From Pseudaeromonas paramecii (GTDB taxonomy: Bacteria > Pseudomonadota > Gammaproteobacteria > Enterobacterales > Aeromonadaceae), in contig NZ_BAABFC010000009.1 of NCBI RefSeq assembly GCF_039540575.1, positions 310,001 to 374,000 of the forward strand: DNA of 64,000 bases, given 5' to 3'. Of this stretch, positions 49,992-59,469 are shown one piece after another. The notes below the pieces were generated by a model. That model had not been told where the DNA came from and searched no databases. It saw only the letters and a program-made list of their open reading frames with translations. The translations under genes were made by a program, and so were the position numbers. Each line of letters opens with the position of its first letter. Positions within the stretch are counted from its first letter, which is position 1.

Positions 49992-52003
49992 GATGGCTCG
50001 CACTCATTGATGGACATACCGCCGGTCTGCTCGGCCAATAACGGGCAGGCAGCCCCGCCCTTAAACACAGGCGGCGGCGTGTAGGGCGGGCAGGCCACCT
50101 CGCCGGGTTGTTTGGGCGGCTGGGGGGCGCAGCCGGCGCCGGTGCCCGGGCTGCCGCCTGAGTTCATCTTGATGCTGGGGCCGGACAGGGTGACGCCGCC
50201 GCTGTCCACCTTGATAAAGCTGCCCCCCACCTTGACGGAAATCTCGCTGCCGGCTTCCAGCACCACCTTGGCGCCGGCCTTGATATGCACCTGCTGGCCG
50301 GCCTGGGTCAGCCAGCTTTGCCCCAGCTTGTGGTGCTGGCTGCCGTCCACGGTGAGCGAGTAGTCCTGCTGGATATGGTCGCGCTTCTCCCCTTGCACCG
50401 TCAGGTGGTCGTGGGCCTGGATGCGGGTCACCCGCTCGTGGTCGATGTCTGTGTGCAAGTCGTGTTTTATGTGCCAGGCCGCATCATTTTCGATGAGCAG
50501 GTTCAGGTCTTTTTGGCCGTGGAGGTATATCTCTTCGGCGCCGGCCTGGTCTTCAAAGCGCAGCTCGTTGAAGCCCTCGCCCTGGTGGGTCTCGGTGCGC
50601 AGCACGGTGCGGGTCTTGTGCTCCGGCAGCGCATAGGGCGGCCGGTTGGTGGCATGAAAGGTGCGGCCGGTGACGATGGGCTGGTCGGGGTCGCCTTCCA
50701 AAAACGAGACGATGACCTCGTGGCCGATGCGCGGCAACGCCAGCATGCCGTACTGGCCGCCGGCCCAGCCCTGGGCCACCCGCACCCAGCAGGAGCTGTG
50801 TTCATCACTTGAACCATAGCGGTCCCAGGGAAACTGCAGCTTCACCCGGCCGTGCTCGTCGCAGTAAATCTCCTCGCCCTGGGGGCCCACCACGGTGGCC
50901 ATCTGCGGGCCGTCCACCCTGGGCTTGACCCTGGGTTGCGGCCGCCAGGGAGTCTGGGCCGGCACCAGGGTGAACTCGTTGAGATAGACGGTGGCCTCGC
51001 CGCCCCCCTCTTCCTCCAGCGCCTGGGGCTGGCGGCCAGTGTGCTGGATACGCACCGGCTGCCAGGCGATGTTGCACGCCGGGTTGGGGTGTTCACTCAG
51101 GCTGAACTGCTGACCCGGCCGCAGGCTGGCGGCGTTGGACGCCCCCAGGGCGCGCTGGGCCTCGGCCCGCAGGGCGTCCAGCCGATAGTCGGTGAAGGCC
51201 TGGCCGCTGGGGTCGGCCTTGAAGCGACCGGGGTAGTCGAAGTGCTCATAGTGCTGTTGCGGCAGCTCACCGGCCTGGGCCTGATGCAGCAGGCCGTAGG
51301 CCGGGGTCTTGAAGCTGTAATCCTTGAGGGCCACCTCGTCCGGCGCCACCGTCTGCTGGCAGCTCAGGCGGCGGATGAAGGCCCCCTGCTGCAGCCCCTG
51401 GTTGGCCGGGTTGTAGAAGAGGTCGGGGCCGGAGCCCAGGGCCTGTACCGTGTCCGCCAGCACCAGGCGATGGACCCCCTGCTCGAACTCGTGAAAGTAG
51501 AACAGCCCCTCTTCGGCGGCCAGGCGCTGGACAAAGTCCAGGTCGCTCTCCCGGTACTGCACGCAGTACTTCCGTTGGGCATGGTCGTGCTGCAGGGCGA
51601 AGGCGTAGTCGCTGATGCCCGCCTCCTGCAGCAGCACGCTGATAATCTCCTGGGGGGTGAGGGCCTGGAAGATGCGGCTGTTGTGGCGCAGCCCCAGGCG
51701 CCACAGGGCCGGGCGCACCTCCAGCTGATAGCGGGTGCGGCGAAAGCCGGTGTCGCCCTGGGCAAACTGGCTCACCACCCCCTGAACGCGCCGCTGCAGC
51801 TGACCGTCGAACCAAATCAGCAGCTCACAGGGGTGCTCCAGCAGTTCGGCGGCCTGGATATCCGGGCGTGGGCTGGCCAGGGCGAGCCGCAGGGTGAAGG
51901 GGGCGCTCAAGGCCTCCTCCAGGCTGAAGTCCACCACCGCCAGGCCCTGGTCGGTGCCGCCGTCGAAGGTGACCGTAAACTGTAATCCCGTGCTGTTTGC
52001 CAT
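49988..52003 (-). CDS. vgrG: T6SS spike protein VgrG
   Basis: A 671-residue VgrG. The gp27-like N-terminal half (LRLALASPRPDIQAAELLEH, RRVQGVVSQF) and the gp5-like part (PRVDGPQMATVVGPQGEEIY, VSFLEGDPDQPIVTGRTFH) are visible, then DUF2345-like beta repeats. After these a Cys/Pro-rich tail (GCAPQPPKQPGEVACPPY, GGAACPLLAEQTGG) may bind the DUF4123 adaptor; no enzymatic extension is seen. The ATG at 52003 gives MANSTGLQFTVTFDGG. The stop overlaps the adaptor start. Confidence 0.93.
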   Translation of the reverse strand: MANSTGLQFTVTFDGGTDQGLAVVDFSLEEALSAPFTLRLALASPRPDIQAAELLEHPCELLIWFDGQLQRRVQGVVSQFAQGDTGFRRTRYQLEVRPALWRLGLRHNSRIFQALTPQEIISVLLQEAGISDYAFALQHDHAQRKYCVQYRESDLDFVQRLAAEEGLFYFHEFEQGVHRLVLADTVQALGSGPDLFYNPANQGLQQGAFIRRLSCQQTVAPDEVALKDYSFKTPAYGLLHQAQAGELPQQHYEHFDYPGRFKADPSGQAFTDYRLDALRAEAQRALGASNAASLRPGQQFSLSEHPNPACNIAWQPVRIQHTGRQPQALEEEGGGEATVYLNEFTLVPAQTPWRPQPRVKPRVDGPQMATVVGPQGEEIYCDEHGRVKLQFPWDRYGSSDEHSSCWVRVAQGWAGGQYGMLALPRIGHEVIVSFLEGDPDQPIVTGRTFHATNRPPYALPEHKTRTVLRTETHQGEGFNELRFEDQAGAEEIYLHGQKDLNLLIENDAAWHIKHDLHTDIDHERVTRIQAHDHLTVQGEKRDHIQQDYSLTVDGSQHHKLGQSWLTQAGQQVHIKAGAKVVLEAGSEISVKVGGSFIKVDSGGVTLSGPSIKMNSGGSPGTGAGCAPQPPKQPGEVACPPYTPPPVFKGGAACPLLAEQTGGMSINECEPS

Positions 52004-52143
52004 CTGCTGCTGCCTTGTCTGGCGGGAAAGACCATGGCGACCGCACGCCCGCGGCGCCCTGCTCTGTCCCAATACCTATGTTTCTTGATTAACAAGCGGA
52101 CGGCGCAGGCCGCCTGCCTGGTCTGCCTGGCTCGGCCGGGTGC

Positions 52144-52431
52144 TTAGCCCGCACGGGCGCTGCCGCTGCCGATCACCACTCCGCCACAGCTGATGTCGCT
52201 GCCGGTGACCGCCACCGGCTTGCCGTTGATCAGCACGCTGGCCTCCCCGCCAGCGATGCTGCGGGGGTGCGGCCCATGCTTGGGCTTGGTATGCGGTGCC
52301 AGGGCGTCCCCCTGGCGGGCCACCGGCTTGTTATCCAGCAACACATCCGGGCTGGCGCTGATGATGGGGGACGGGTGGAAACCGTCATGATCGGTTCCCA
52401 TGTCTCCCAACAGGGCAATGGATGGACACAT
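52144..52431 (-). CDS. PAAR-domain spike tip protein
   Basis: A 95-residue single-domain PAAR protein: MCPSIALLGDMGTDHDGFHP, then HTKPKHGPHPRSIAGG and VAVTGSDISCGGVVIGSG, with the His and Cys residues that bind zinc at the tip. It sharpens the VgrG spike. It lies 140 bp before vgrG and 29 bp after vasL on the same strand. Confidence 0.9.
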   Translation of the reverse strand: MCPSIALLGDMGTDHDGFHPSPIISASPDVLLDNKPVARQGDALAPHTKPKHGPHPRSIAGGEASVLINGKPVAVTGSDISCGGVVIGSGSARAG

Positions 52432-52460
52432 GTCTGTTCTCCTTGTGATGGAAGCTGGGC

Positions 52461-53888
52461 TTAACCCGGTTGTCGCGCCGCCTGTTGCAGGTGATAGAGC
52501 CGCAGATCCAGCGCCTTGAGCTCATCGGCCAGACGGCTGAGCTGGGCAGGATCCAGCGCCTGGCGCTCCAGCCGGCTTAGCCGCTCCAACTGACTCAGCC
52601 GCTCCGCCAGGGGTTCCCCCTGAATTAGGCTCTTTTGAACCTCATACAGCTGGGACTTGAGGTAGGAGATGGTCACCGACTTGTGCTGCCGCTCCAGCTC
52701 CAGCAAGCGATCCAACAAGGCATCCACCCCCTGGCGGGCGGTCAGATAGGCAGGGTCCTGCCCCGCCCCCACCGCGCCAGGCGCCAGACTCCGCTGCCAT
52801 TGCTGGGTCATGGCCTGGACCGCCAGGGAGTCGGGATAGAGCTGCTGCATGGCCCGATTGAGATCGTCGCCGTACTGATACCAATACAGGGGAGTGACCT
52901 GGGAGAGCCGTTGCAGCTGGGCCTGGTAGGCCGCCACCAGCGTCCCCTCCTGCTGCTGCAGGCGCGCCTCGCCTAGGGTCTGCCGCACCTGACGCAAGGT
53001 CTGGCCATCCGGCGCCAACGGCAGGGCCGCCGCCGGGTCATTCAGTTGAGCCCAGGCCGCCAGCTGTTCCTGTTGCCACTGCTGCCAGCCCCACCACAGG
53101 GCCGTAGGCAGGGCGCAGCTGAGCAGGCCACAGGTAAACCAGAAGCGCCCGGAGAAGCGGCGGCGGGGTTGCAGCTTGAGTCGCGTGGGCTGGATCGCGG
53201 CCTTGTCCCGGCCTACCAGCAGGCTGCCCTGGGGCAGGACGGCGGCTTGTCCACCGGGCTCGCCAGGCTCTTGCTGAAAAAACACCAGAGGCGGAATGCT
53301 GAGCCCCGCCACATCCTGCACCTCCGCCACACCGTCGTCGGTCTCCACCACCAGCTGGGTCTCGTCGAACAGCTGGGTGAAGCCCTCTATGTAGTGCAGC
53401 AGGTTCTCGATGCGAGGGACCCGGGCCAGGCCGCAGCCGTGCAACTTCTCGCTGATGAGCTGCAAGGCCCGCTCGCAACGGTAGACCAGGCGCTTTTGCT
53501 CCTGGCCGATGACAAACTGGCGCAGCACCTCCCCCACCCGGGCGATAAACCAGTCCAGCATCTCCACCCGGGCCCGGGCCTGGCTCGGCGCCGGCCAGAA
53601 CAGATCCCACTGGGTCACGATCAGGTTGGCCAGAAACTCGCAGCCCTCGGTGAAGCCCTGCAGGCCGTACAGGCGAGCGCGGGCCAAGCAGAAATAGAGG
53701 CTGGTCTGCAGATCCACCCCGTGCTTCTCGAAGATGGTCTGACACAACCCATGGATCCGCTGCCAGTCCACCTCGGGACGGGAGGCGTGGCTGAGCTTGT
53801 TGATCTCGGCCCGCAAGGCCTCGTATTCCGGCAGCAGGCGGGGATCCCGCCCCACCTGCAGGGCTTGTTGCTTGTCTTGCATGTCCAT
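52461..53888 (-). CDS. vasL: TssA-like T6SS protein VasL
   Basis: A 475-residue protein with an ImpA_N (TssA-like) N-terminal domain (LIVTQWDLFWPAPSQARARVEML) and one membrane helix around residues 245-265 (FTCGLLSCALPTALWWGW), followed by a helical domain. This matches V. cholerae VCA0121/VasL, reported as a TagA-type partner that holds the distal sheath end. It starts 30 bp after tssM. Confidence 0.86.
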   Translation of the reverse strand: MDMQDKQQALQVGRDPRLLPEYEALRAEINKLSHASRPEVDWQRIHGLCQTIFEKHGVDLQTSLYFCLARARLYGLQGFTEGCEFLANLIVTQWDLFWPAPSQARARVEMLDWFIARVGEVLRQFVIGQEQKRLVYRCERALQLISEKLHGCGLARVPRIENLLHYIEGFTQLFDETQLVVETDDGVAEVQDVAGLSIPPLVFFQQEPGEPGGQAAVLPQGSLLVGRDKAAIQPTRLKLQPRRRFSGRFWFTCGLLSCALPTALWWGWQQWQQEQLAAWAQLNDPAAALPLAPDGQTLRQVRQTLGEARLQQQEGTLVAAYQAQLQRLSQVTPLYWYQYGDDLNRAMQQLYPDSLAVQAMTQQWQRSLAPGAVGAGQDPAYLTARQGVDALLDRLLELERQHKSVTISYLKSQLYEVQKSLIQGEPLAERLSQLERLSRLERQALDPAQLSRLADELKALDLRLYHLQQAARQPG

Positions 53889-53918
53889 TCATCCATCAAC
53901 GGGGCCAGGCCCCGTGGC

Positions 53919-56900
53919 TCAATACAGGGTGTCCGGCAGATGGAACTGGCTGAACAGCCCACCGGCGAAGGGGTTGTGCCGCGCATCGGCGTAGACCCGA
54001 TAGGTCATGGCGCCGTTATCCACCGGGAAGCGCACATCGAAGGTGCCTTCATCCACCCGGGTCAGCTCGGCCTTGTCCATCAGACGGAACATGGCCCAGG
54101 GGCCCACATAGCCCTGACTACGGGGCGAGCGCTCCCGTTCGTTGGGCACCAGGGTGATCTTGCTCTCGGCACCGTCGCGCATGCTGTTGGGCCAGATCAG
54201 GGGGATCTTGCTGCGACGGCCATGGGCATATTCCAGCAGCTGACCATCCAGGTTGAGCACGCTGCGTCGCTTGTTGGCCGACAGATCCACCGGCTCCACC
54301 GCGAACTGCACCTCCAGCCCCCCCTGCGGGTTGAACAGGGTCTCCCGGATCTGCTGTCCACGGGCCAACTGCTTGAGCAGATCGCTTTGCAGCGGCGAGC
54401 CCAAGTCATCCCCCAGCAATCCGGCCTCGATCATGGGCTTGAGATTGCTCTGATAGAAGCTGTCCAGGATGCCCCCCGGTGCGAAGAAGCGCTCCATCTG
54501 CGACAGCGGCACATCCTTGGCCGCGGTCGGGGCAAAGGGGTAACGACCGGCCAACTGCTGCTGGAACGGCGCCACCACCTGCTCCTGCCAGGACTGATTG
54601 AGGGAGGCCATGGCCAGATCCACCACCAACTGGCTGCTTTGCTGGGCCAGTTGGCCCACCCAACGATCCATGGGGGTCGGCAAGCCCTGGGCGTACTGCT
54701 GCAGGGTAAACAGGGGATCGGCGAACTTGTTGTTCAGCCGCAGTTGAATGGCCTTCATGGCGGACTGGCCAGGGTCGTTGGCGTTGACGATCAGCTCCAG
54801 ATAGTGGTACAGCTCGGTGAGCTTCTTGTTCACCTCCTGCAATTGCGGCACCTGGCTGCCTTGCCCGATCAGCAGGCCATTGGTGGCCAGGAAGGGGCGA
54901 TTGATGCGGGCCGCCAGCCCGTCCGCCAGTGGCGACGCCTCAGGATCCCGCTCGCGGGTGTTGTCAGCCAGGGTACTCAACACCCGGGCAAAGGGTTGCT
55001 CATCCCCCGTGATGGCGGCCAGTACGTCCAGCGCCTGCTCCGGGCTGTGCAGCGGCTGCACATCCAGGTTGCTGAGCAGCGTCTGCCAACGATTGACGTA
55101 GTTGCTCACGTAACGATCGTTAAGCTGCCGCCCCATCTCCTGCCGATCCGCCTCGCTCAGATGGCTCTGACTTCGCTGCCCCAGCACCCAGGCATCCTGG
55201 GCCGTCAGGGCGATGAGCGATTGGTCCTGCTTACGGTAAAAGTCACTGAGTCCGGTATAGGTCATCAGGCGCGCAATCTGACCGGCCGGCTCGCTGCGCA
55301 AGGTAAAGACGGTGTCGAACAGGGGGCCGACCTCGTCTCGGATCAGCAGAGCCGGCGGCAAGGTCTCATCGGCCCGAATCACCAGCCCCTGATAGACCCG
55401 CTGGAACATGGGCAACTTGCCCAGCTCATGCTGCGCCGCCTTGATGGGCTCGCGGAACGGGACAAAATCAGCGATGGCCTGAGGATCACGGGCCAGCCGA
55501 TCCCCGTGCCAATCGGTGTGATCCAGGGCATAGGCCAGATGGGTCAGCAGCTGCTCCTGGATCAGACCCTGTCCGGGGAAGGCCTGTTGCCAGCGCTGGG
55601 CCATGAACTGCTCCACCAGCGGCTTACTGCGTCCCGAGGCATCGTCCAGCATGCGCATCACCCGCAGCACCGCCATCTTCTGCTCGCTGCCCGCCGGTGC
55701 CTGCTGCAGATCGGTCAGCAGGCCGCCCATCACCGCCGGCAAGAAGCGTTGCCGCAGCAGCTGCAGGTAGGTCTCCTCCACGAAGGGTCCTATCTTGCTG
55801 CCCTGATAGAGCCCCAGATCCGCCAACAAGGGCACGCGATCCCGGTAGTTGCCAAAGGCCAGAGTCGCCTCGCGGATCAGGTTGAGCCGGGGCAGCTGGC
55901 GGTAGCCAAAGCCCTGTTGACCCGCCAGCTCAGCGGTATCGGAGAAGGCCTGGGTCTTGTTGAGCACATTGATCCCGGCCTGCTCGTTCACCCGGTAATA
56001 GTGCTGCCAGCCGGCCACCAGGCCGACGCCCAGCAGCAGGCTCAACCCAGCCCCCAGGGCCAGCCGACGCTGGCGCTGATGACGATGGCGTCGGTTCTCC
56101 CCCGCCAGGTGCCCTTCGTGAAAGATGTGTTTGGCAAACAGGGCATGCACAAAGTAGGTCAGGGATTCGCCCCGCCGGGCGGGCAATACGGCCTCCGCCA
56201 GCTGGTAGCGCGCCACCGTCGCCTGGCCAAAGGCATCCAGCGGCACCCCCTGCTGGTAGACAGAGGTCAGGTAGAGACCGCGGATCTGCATGGGGCAGGC
56301 CTCTTCCACGGCCAAGGACTCGGCCAGCAGCTCATTGACCTGCTCTCTGAGCCCGGCCAGCTGGCGGGTGAAGGCAAACAGGGCGGCGCGATCCACCGCA
56401 TCCAGCCTGTCCAGCCTGTCCAGCCTGTCCAGCCTGTCCAGCAGTTGATGGGGCAGACGCTGATTCAGGTGGGTCAACCACTTGTCCCAGAACGCCTCCA
56501 GCTGGGGCTGCCAGCGGGCCGCCTCCATGGCATCGGCGGTGAAGGTCACCCCCAGGATCGCCTCCCGCTGTGCCTTGTCCAGCTGGCGGCAGGCCACCTC
56601 GAAGCCCCGCAACAGATCCAGCTTGGTCAGGGTCACATACAGGGGCAGGCGGGCACTCATGCTGGTGCCCAGCTCCTGCAACCGGCTGCGGATCAGTTGG
56701 GCAAACGCCTTGCGCTCGGACACGCTGGCCTGCGCCAGCCAGGCCAGATCCACCGTCAGGATCAGCCCATTGAGCGGCTGGCGCCGGCGCTGCTGGGTCA
56801 GCCAGCCCAGCAACTGCCACCACAGCCGCTCGTGCTTACGCTCCGCCGGCGGCAGTTCCGATTCCGGCAGCAACAGCTGGCCGTCGGGATCCAGCACCAC

Positions 56901-57434
56901 GGCATTGTCCCCCAACCAGCAGTCCACGGATTGCTGGGCCGCCAGATCCCGCAGCGTCGGCTCCAGTTTGGGGTTAAGCCGATTGGGCTGATTGCTGCGC
57001 TGCAGCAAACTGCTCTTGCCACTGCCCGGCAGACCCAGCATCAGGTACCAGGGCAGACTGTAAGGGCCCTTCCCCCCCAGCTGTGCCTGCAGCAACTGCA
57101 ACCAGCGATCCAGGAAAGCACCCTGACGCTGGAGGGCGGGCTTGACCGGATCCTGCTCCAGCATGGCCTGTTCGTGCAGCTGGGCCTGACGCCGTTGACG
57201 GCTGCGCCACTCACGCCAGGAGAGCACCCCCAGGATCAGCCACAGCCAGAACAGGGTGAACACCACCCGGGCCCAGATCGACTGCAGCGGTTTGGCCTCA
57301 CCCAGGGAGAGCAAGGGTCCCAACCACCAGGCCAACAGCAGCAACAGGGTCCACAGCAGGATCCACAGACCCGTCCAGGATGGCTGCCACCGGGTGCGAC
57401 CTTGCCATAGCGCAGAAACAATGCGTTTGAACAT
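53919..57434 (-). CDS. tssM: T6SS membrane-complex protein TssM (VasK/IcmF)
   Basis: A 1171-residue inner-membrane protein. Two N-terminal helices (GLWILLWTLLLLLAWWLGPL, VVFTLFWLWLILGVL), a cytoplasmic P-loop domain with LGLPGSGKSSLLQRS, a third helix (LALGAGLSLLLGVGLVAGW) and a long periplasmic part ending in the DUF1215-type C-terminus. Around residues 331-345 it carries four copies of a Leu-Asp-Arg repeat encoded by a 9-bp unit. It starts 8 bp after tssA and forms the trans-envelope channel with TssL and TssJ. Confidence 0.95.
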   Translation of the reverse strand: MFKRIVSALWQGRTRWQPSWTGLWILLWTLLLLLAWWLGPLLSLGEAKPLQSIWARVVFTLFWLWLILGVLSWREWRSRQRRQAQLHEQAMLEQDPVKPALQRQGAFLDRWLQLLQAQLGGKGPYSLPWYLMLGLPGSGKSSLLQRSNQPNRLNPKLEPTLRDLAAQQSVDCWLGDNAVVLDPDGQLLLPESELPPAERKHERLWWQLLGWLTQQRRRQPLNGLILTVDLAWLAQASVSERKAFAQLIRSRLQELGTSMSARLPLYVTLTKLDLLRGFEVACRQLDKAQREAILGVTFTADAMEAARWQPQLEAFWDKWLTHLNQRLPHQLLDRLDRLDRLDRLDAVDRAALFAFTRQLAGLREQVNELLAESLAVEEACPMQIRGLYLTSVYQQGVPLDAFGQATVARYQLAEAVLPARRGESLTYFVHALFAKHIFHEGHLAGENRRHRHQRQRRLALGAGLSLLLGVGLVAGWQHYYRVNEQAGINVLNKTQAFSDTAELAGQQGFGYRQLPRLNLIREATLAFGNYRDRVPLLADLGLYQGSKIGPFVEETYLQLLRQRFLPAVMGGLLTDLQQAPAGSEQKMAVLRVMRMLDDASGRSKPLVEQFMAQRWQQAFPGQGLIQEQLLTHLAYALDHTDWHGDRLARDPQAIADFVPFREPIKAAQHELGKLPMFQRVYQGLVIRADETLPPALLIRDEVGPLFDTVFTLRSEPAGQIARLMTYTGLSDFYRKQDQSLIALTAQDAWVLGQRSQSHLSEADRQEMGRQLNDRYVSNYVNRWQTLLSNLDVQPLHSPEQALDVLAAITGDEQPFARVLSTLADNTRERDPEASPLADGLAARINRPFLATNGLLIGQGSQVPQLQEVNKKLTELYHYLELIVNANDPGQSAMKAIQLRLNNKFADPLFTLQQYAQGLPTPMDRWVGQLAQQSSQLVVDLAMASLNQSWQEQVVAPFQQQLAGRYPFAPTAAKDVPLSQMERFFAPGGILDSFYQSNLKPMIEAGLLGDDLGSPLQSDLLKQLARGQQIRETLFNPQGGLEVQFAVEPVDLSANKRRSVLNLDGQLLEYAHGRRSKIPLIWPNSMRDGAESKITLVPNERERSPRSQGYVGPWAMFRLMDKAELTRVDEGTFDVRFPVDNGAMTYRVYADARHNPFAGGLFSQFHLPDTLY
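56401..56444 (-). repeat. In-frame 9-bp tandem repeat in tssM
   Basis: The unit TCCAGCCTG (plus-strand reading) occurs four times in a row from 56401 to 56436, with a partial fifth copy. It encodes repeats of Leu-Asp-Arg in the cytoplasmic domain. Because the unit is a multiple of three, copy-number change would keep the frame. Confidence 0.9.
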
Positions 57435-57442
57435 ACTGACGT

Positions 57443-58870
57443 TTAACTCCGACTCTCTGAAGTGATTCCTGTGTTGACCTTATGCGCCAGGCGGTTGACC
57501 AGCCCGGGCTCCCACTGTGCCAGGCCCAGTCGCTGGGTTTCCTGCCATAACTGTCGAAATTGCTGCGCGGCCAGCAGGGCCAGGCCGACACTGTCCAGCA
57601 GATCGGCCTGCGCCAGCTGGGCCAGGAAGCGACTGCGCGGCTCCTGTAACACCGCCAGCTGCTCATCCAGCCAGGCCAGGGCCGCTGCCAGCCCCCGCTC
57701 GTCACAGCAGGCCTGCAGTGCCGTCTCCAAGCCGTCCGACTCGGCGGTCATATGCGGCTCGCCCTGGGACAACCAGCGTTGGCAGTGCGGAGGCAAAAAC
57801 GGCGTGCCATCGCTGAAATGCAGGCTGCTCAGGGCCGGCAGGCGCCCCAGCAGGGCCGCCAGCTCCTCGGCGATGGCACTGGCCACCGCCCCCTGTCCCA
57901 ACTGCTCGGCCACCTGGGCCGACAACCAGTGCCCTTCAAACCAGAAGGGCGCCAGACAGAGGCTCTGCTCGATGCGCTGCCATAAGCTCAGATCCGCCTG
58001 GGGCAGAGCCGCCTGGTATTCCTCCACCCGATCCGCGGCCACCGCCGCCAGTTGGGTGCGCCCGGCGGCATTGGTAGCCGGGGCCGTCGTGATGCTGCTC
58101 CACAGGGCATGCCGCCGCAGGCGATAGCCGATGGGCAGCTCCGGTTGCTGTTCGATCAAGAGGGCCGCCACCTTGAGCTGGGTCTGCCGCCAGCCCCGCT
58201 CGCTGGAGGTATCCACCACCGGCAACGGCGGCTGAGCCTGAGGGGACTCGCTGGCCGCGGCCGCCGTTGGGGGGGCCGACGCAGCGACCTCGACCGGTGG
58301 CGCGGGATGGCGTTCGGCCCGCGCCAGCTCACTGCGCCGCAGCAGGCTCAACCAGCCGTCCAGCAGATCCGGTTGCGCCGACCACCAGGTCTGCCCACGC
58401 AAGGCCAAGGACTCGCTGAGCTGGCGCAAGTGACCCAGCTCCGCCAGACTGGCCTGCTCGGCCAGTCTTGGGGCGGTGGCTTCGAAGCGTTTGACGATGG
58501 GCTGGAGCAGGCGCAACTTGTGGGCCGCCGGCGCCGGCCAGGCCTGTGACCAGTAGGCATCCAGCCAGGTCTCCAGCAGCACCAGGGCCAGGGCCAGGGT
58601 GTCGGCACGGGCCGGCTGCTGCAGGCAGCGCAGCAGCTGCACCAGGATGCGCATGTCCTTGCTGTGCCCCTCCAACAGGCTCAGGCACTGCTCCGCCAGG
58701 GCCGCCAGATCCACCTGACCATGGGCCAGGGAGCCCAGTTTGACCGTCTGGGTCTCCACGGCCTCCCACAGCGGGTGATCCGGCGCTATGGGCTCGCTGA
58801 CCGCCGACGCCGACAGCGGTGCCAACAGCCGGGCGCACCAGGGATGCCGGTCTTCGACTGCCGTTACCAT
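57443..58870 (-). CDS. tssA: T6SS assembly protein TssA (VasJ)
   Basis: A 475-residue TssA of the long class: ImpA_N domain at the start (HPWCARLLAPLSASAV, ETWLDAYWSQAWPAP) and a long Ala/Leu/Gln-rich C-terminus. It caps the baseplate and guides sheath growth. The ATG at 58870 has GGAG upstream; an in-frame GTG at 58876 is possible. It overlaps vasI by 7 bp. Confidence 0.9.
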   Translation of the reverse strand: MVTAVEDRHPWCARLLAPLSASAVSEPIAPDHPLWEAVETQTVKLGSLAHGQVDLAALAEQCLSLLEGHSKDMRILVQLLRCLQQPARADTLALALVLLETWLDAYWSQAWPAPAAHKLRLLQPIVKRFEATAPRLAEQASLAELGHLRQLSESLALRGQTWWSAQPDLLDGWLSLLRRSELARAERHPAPPVEVAASAPPTAAAASESPQAQPPLPVVDTSSERGWRQTQLKVAALLIEQQPELPIGYRLRRHALWSSITTAPATNAAGRTQLAAVAADRVEEYQAALPQADLSLWQRIEQSLCLAPFWFEGHWLSAQVAEQLGQGAVASAIAEELAALLGRLPALSSLHFSDGTPFLPPHCQRWLSQGEPHMTAESDGLETALQACCDERGLAAALAWLDEQLAVLQEPRSRFLAQLAQADLLDSVGLALLAAQQFRQLWQETQRLGLAQWEPGLVNRLAHKVNTGITSESRS

Positions 58871-59469
58871 CGACACTGCTCCCGCACCGGCTGTAGCGCC
58901 TGAGTCAACCCGCTGAGATCAAACAGCAAACGAGCTCCCTGGCTGCCCACCAGGGTCAGTTGGCCATGCTGCCGCCACGCCTGCAGCGTCGCGATAGCCG
59001 GCAGACCGCGGCCAAACTCCAGCAGCCAGCCCCGATCCCGGACAAACCAGCTCCCGGACAGCGGCCGCCCATCCAGCTGCATGCTGACCTCATCGCCCAC
59101 CCAGGGCGCATCCAGTCGCACCCGCAGATAGGTGATGTTATGGGCACAGCCGATGGCCAGGGTGGCTCCGCGGAGGGCCGGACGAGTGAGTCTGACCTCG
59201 TCCTGCGCCTCATCCCGCGCCAACAAGAACAGGGGCGATGCATCTTGACGCCCCTGCTCCTGCTGCCAGATGGCCTGCCAGCTGGCAGCGCGGATCTGAG
59301 TCCCGACTGCGGCCGATGCCATCTGTTCCGTCTGTCCCAGGGCGTCATAGCAAGCCAGCCGCACCAGGGGGGCCGCCTCGTCACGGCACGCCTGCCAGCG
59401 CTGGGGCCACTCCTGTGCCTGGGCGGGCAACACCAACAGCAGTCCGCTGATCAGCAACCATATCCGCAT
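58864..59469 (-). CDS. vasI: T6SS-associated protein VasI/TagO
   Basis: A 201-residue secreted protein with a signal peptide (MRIWLLISGLLLVLPAQAQ). The rest is the beta-rich VasI type (VRLACYDALGQTEQ, RPLSGSWFVRDRGWLLEFG). Its exact job is unsettled. The ATG at 59469 shares its A with the vasH stop (TGATG). Open frame upstream to 59493 lies inside vasH. Confidence 0.85.
   Translation of the reverse strand: MRIWLLISGLLLVLPAQAQEWPQRWQACRDEAAPLVRLACYDALGQTEQMASAAVGTQIRAASWQAIWQQEQGRQDASPLFLLARDEAQDEVRLTRPALRGATLAIGCAHNITYLRVRLDAPWVGDEVSMQLDGRPLSGSWFVRDRGWLLEFGRGLPAIATLQAWRQHGQLTLVGSQGARLLFDLSGLTQALQPVREQCRW

Noticed and set aside
52004..52143. Sigma-54 promoter between PAAR and vgrG
   Set aside because: No TGGCAC-N5-TTGC type element found on the minus strand.
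53046..57410. A 1454-codon open frame on the plus strand opposite tssM
   Set aside because: It is an antisense shadow of GC-rich coding DNA: its product is low in complexity, rich in Gln, Leu, Gly and His, and without domains, whereas the minus-strand TssM has all family motifs.
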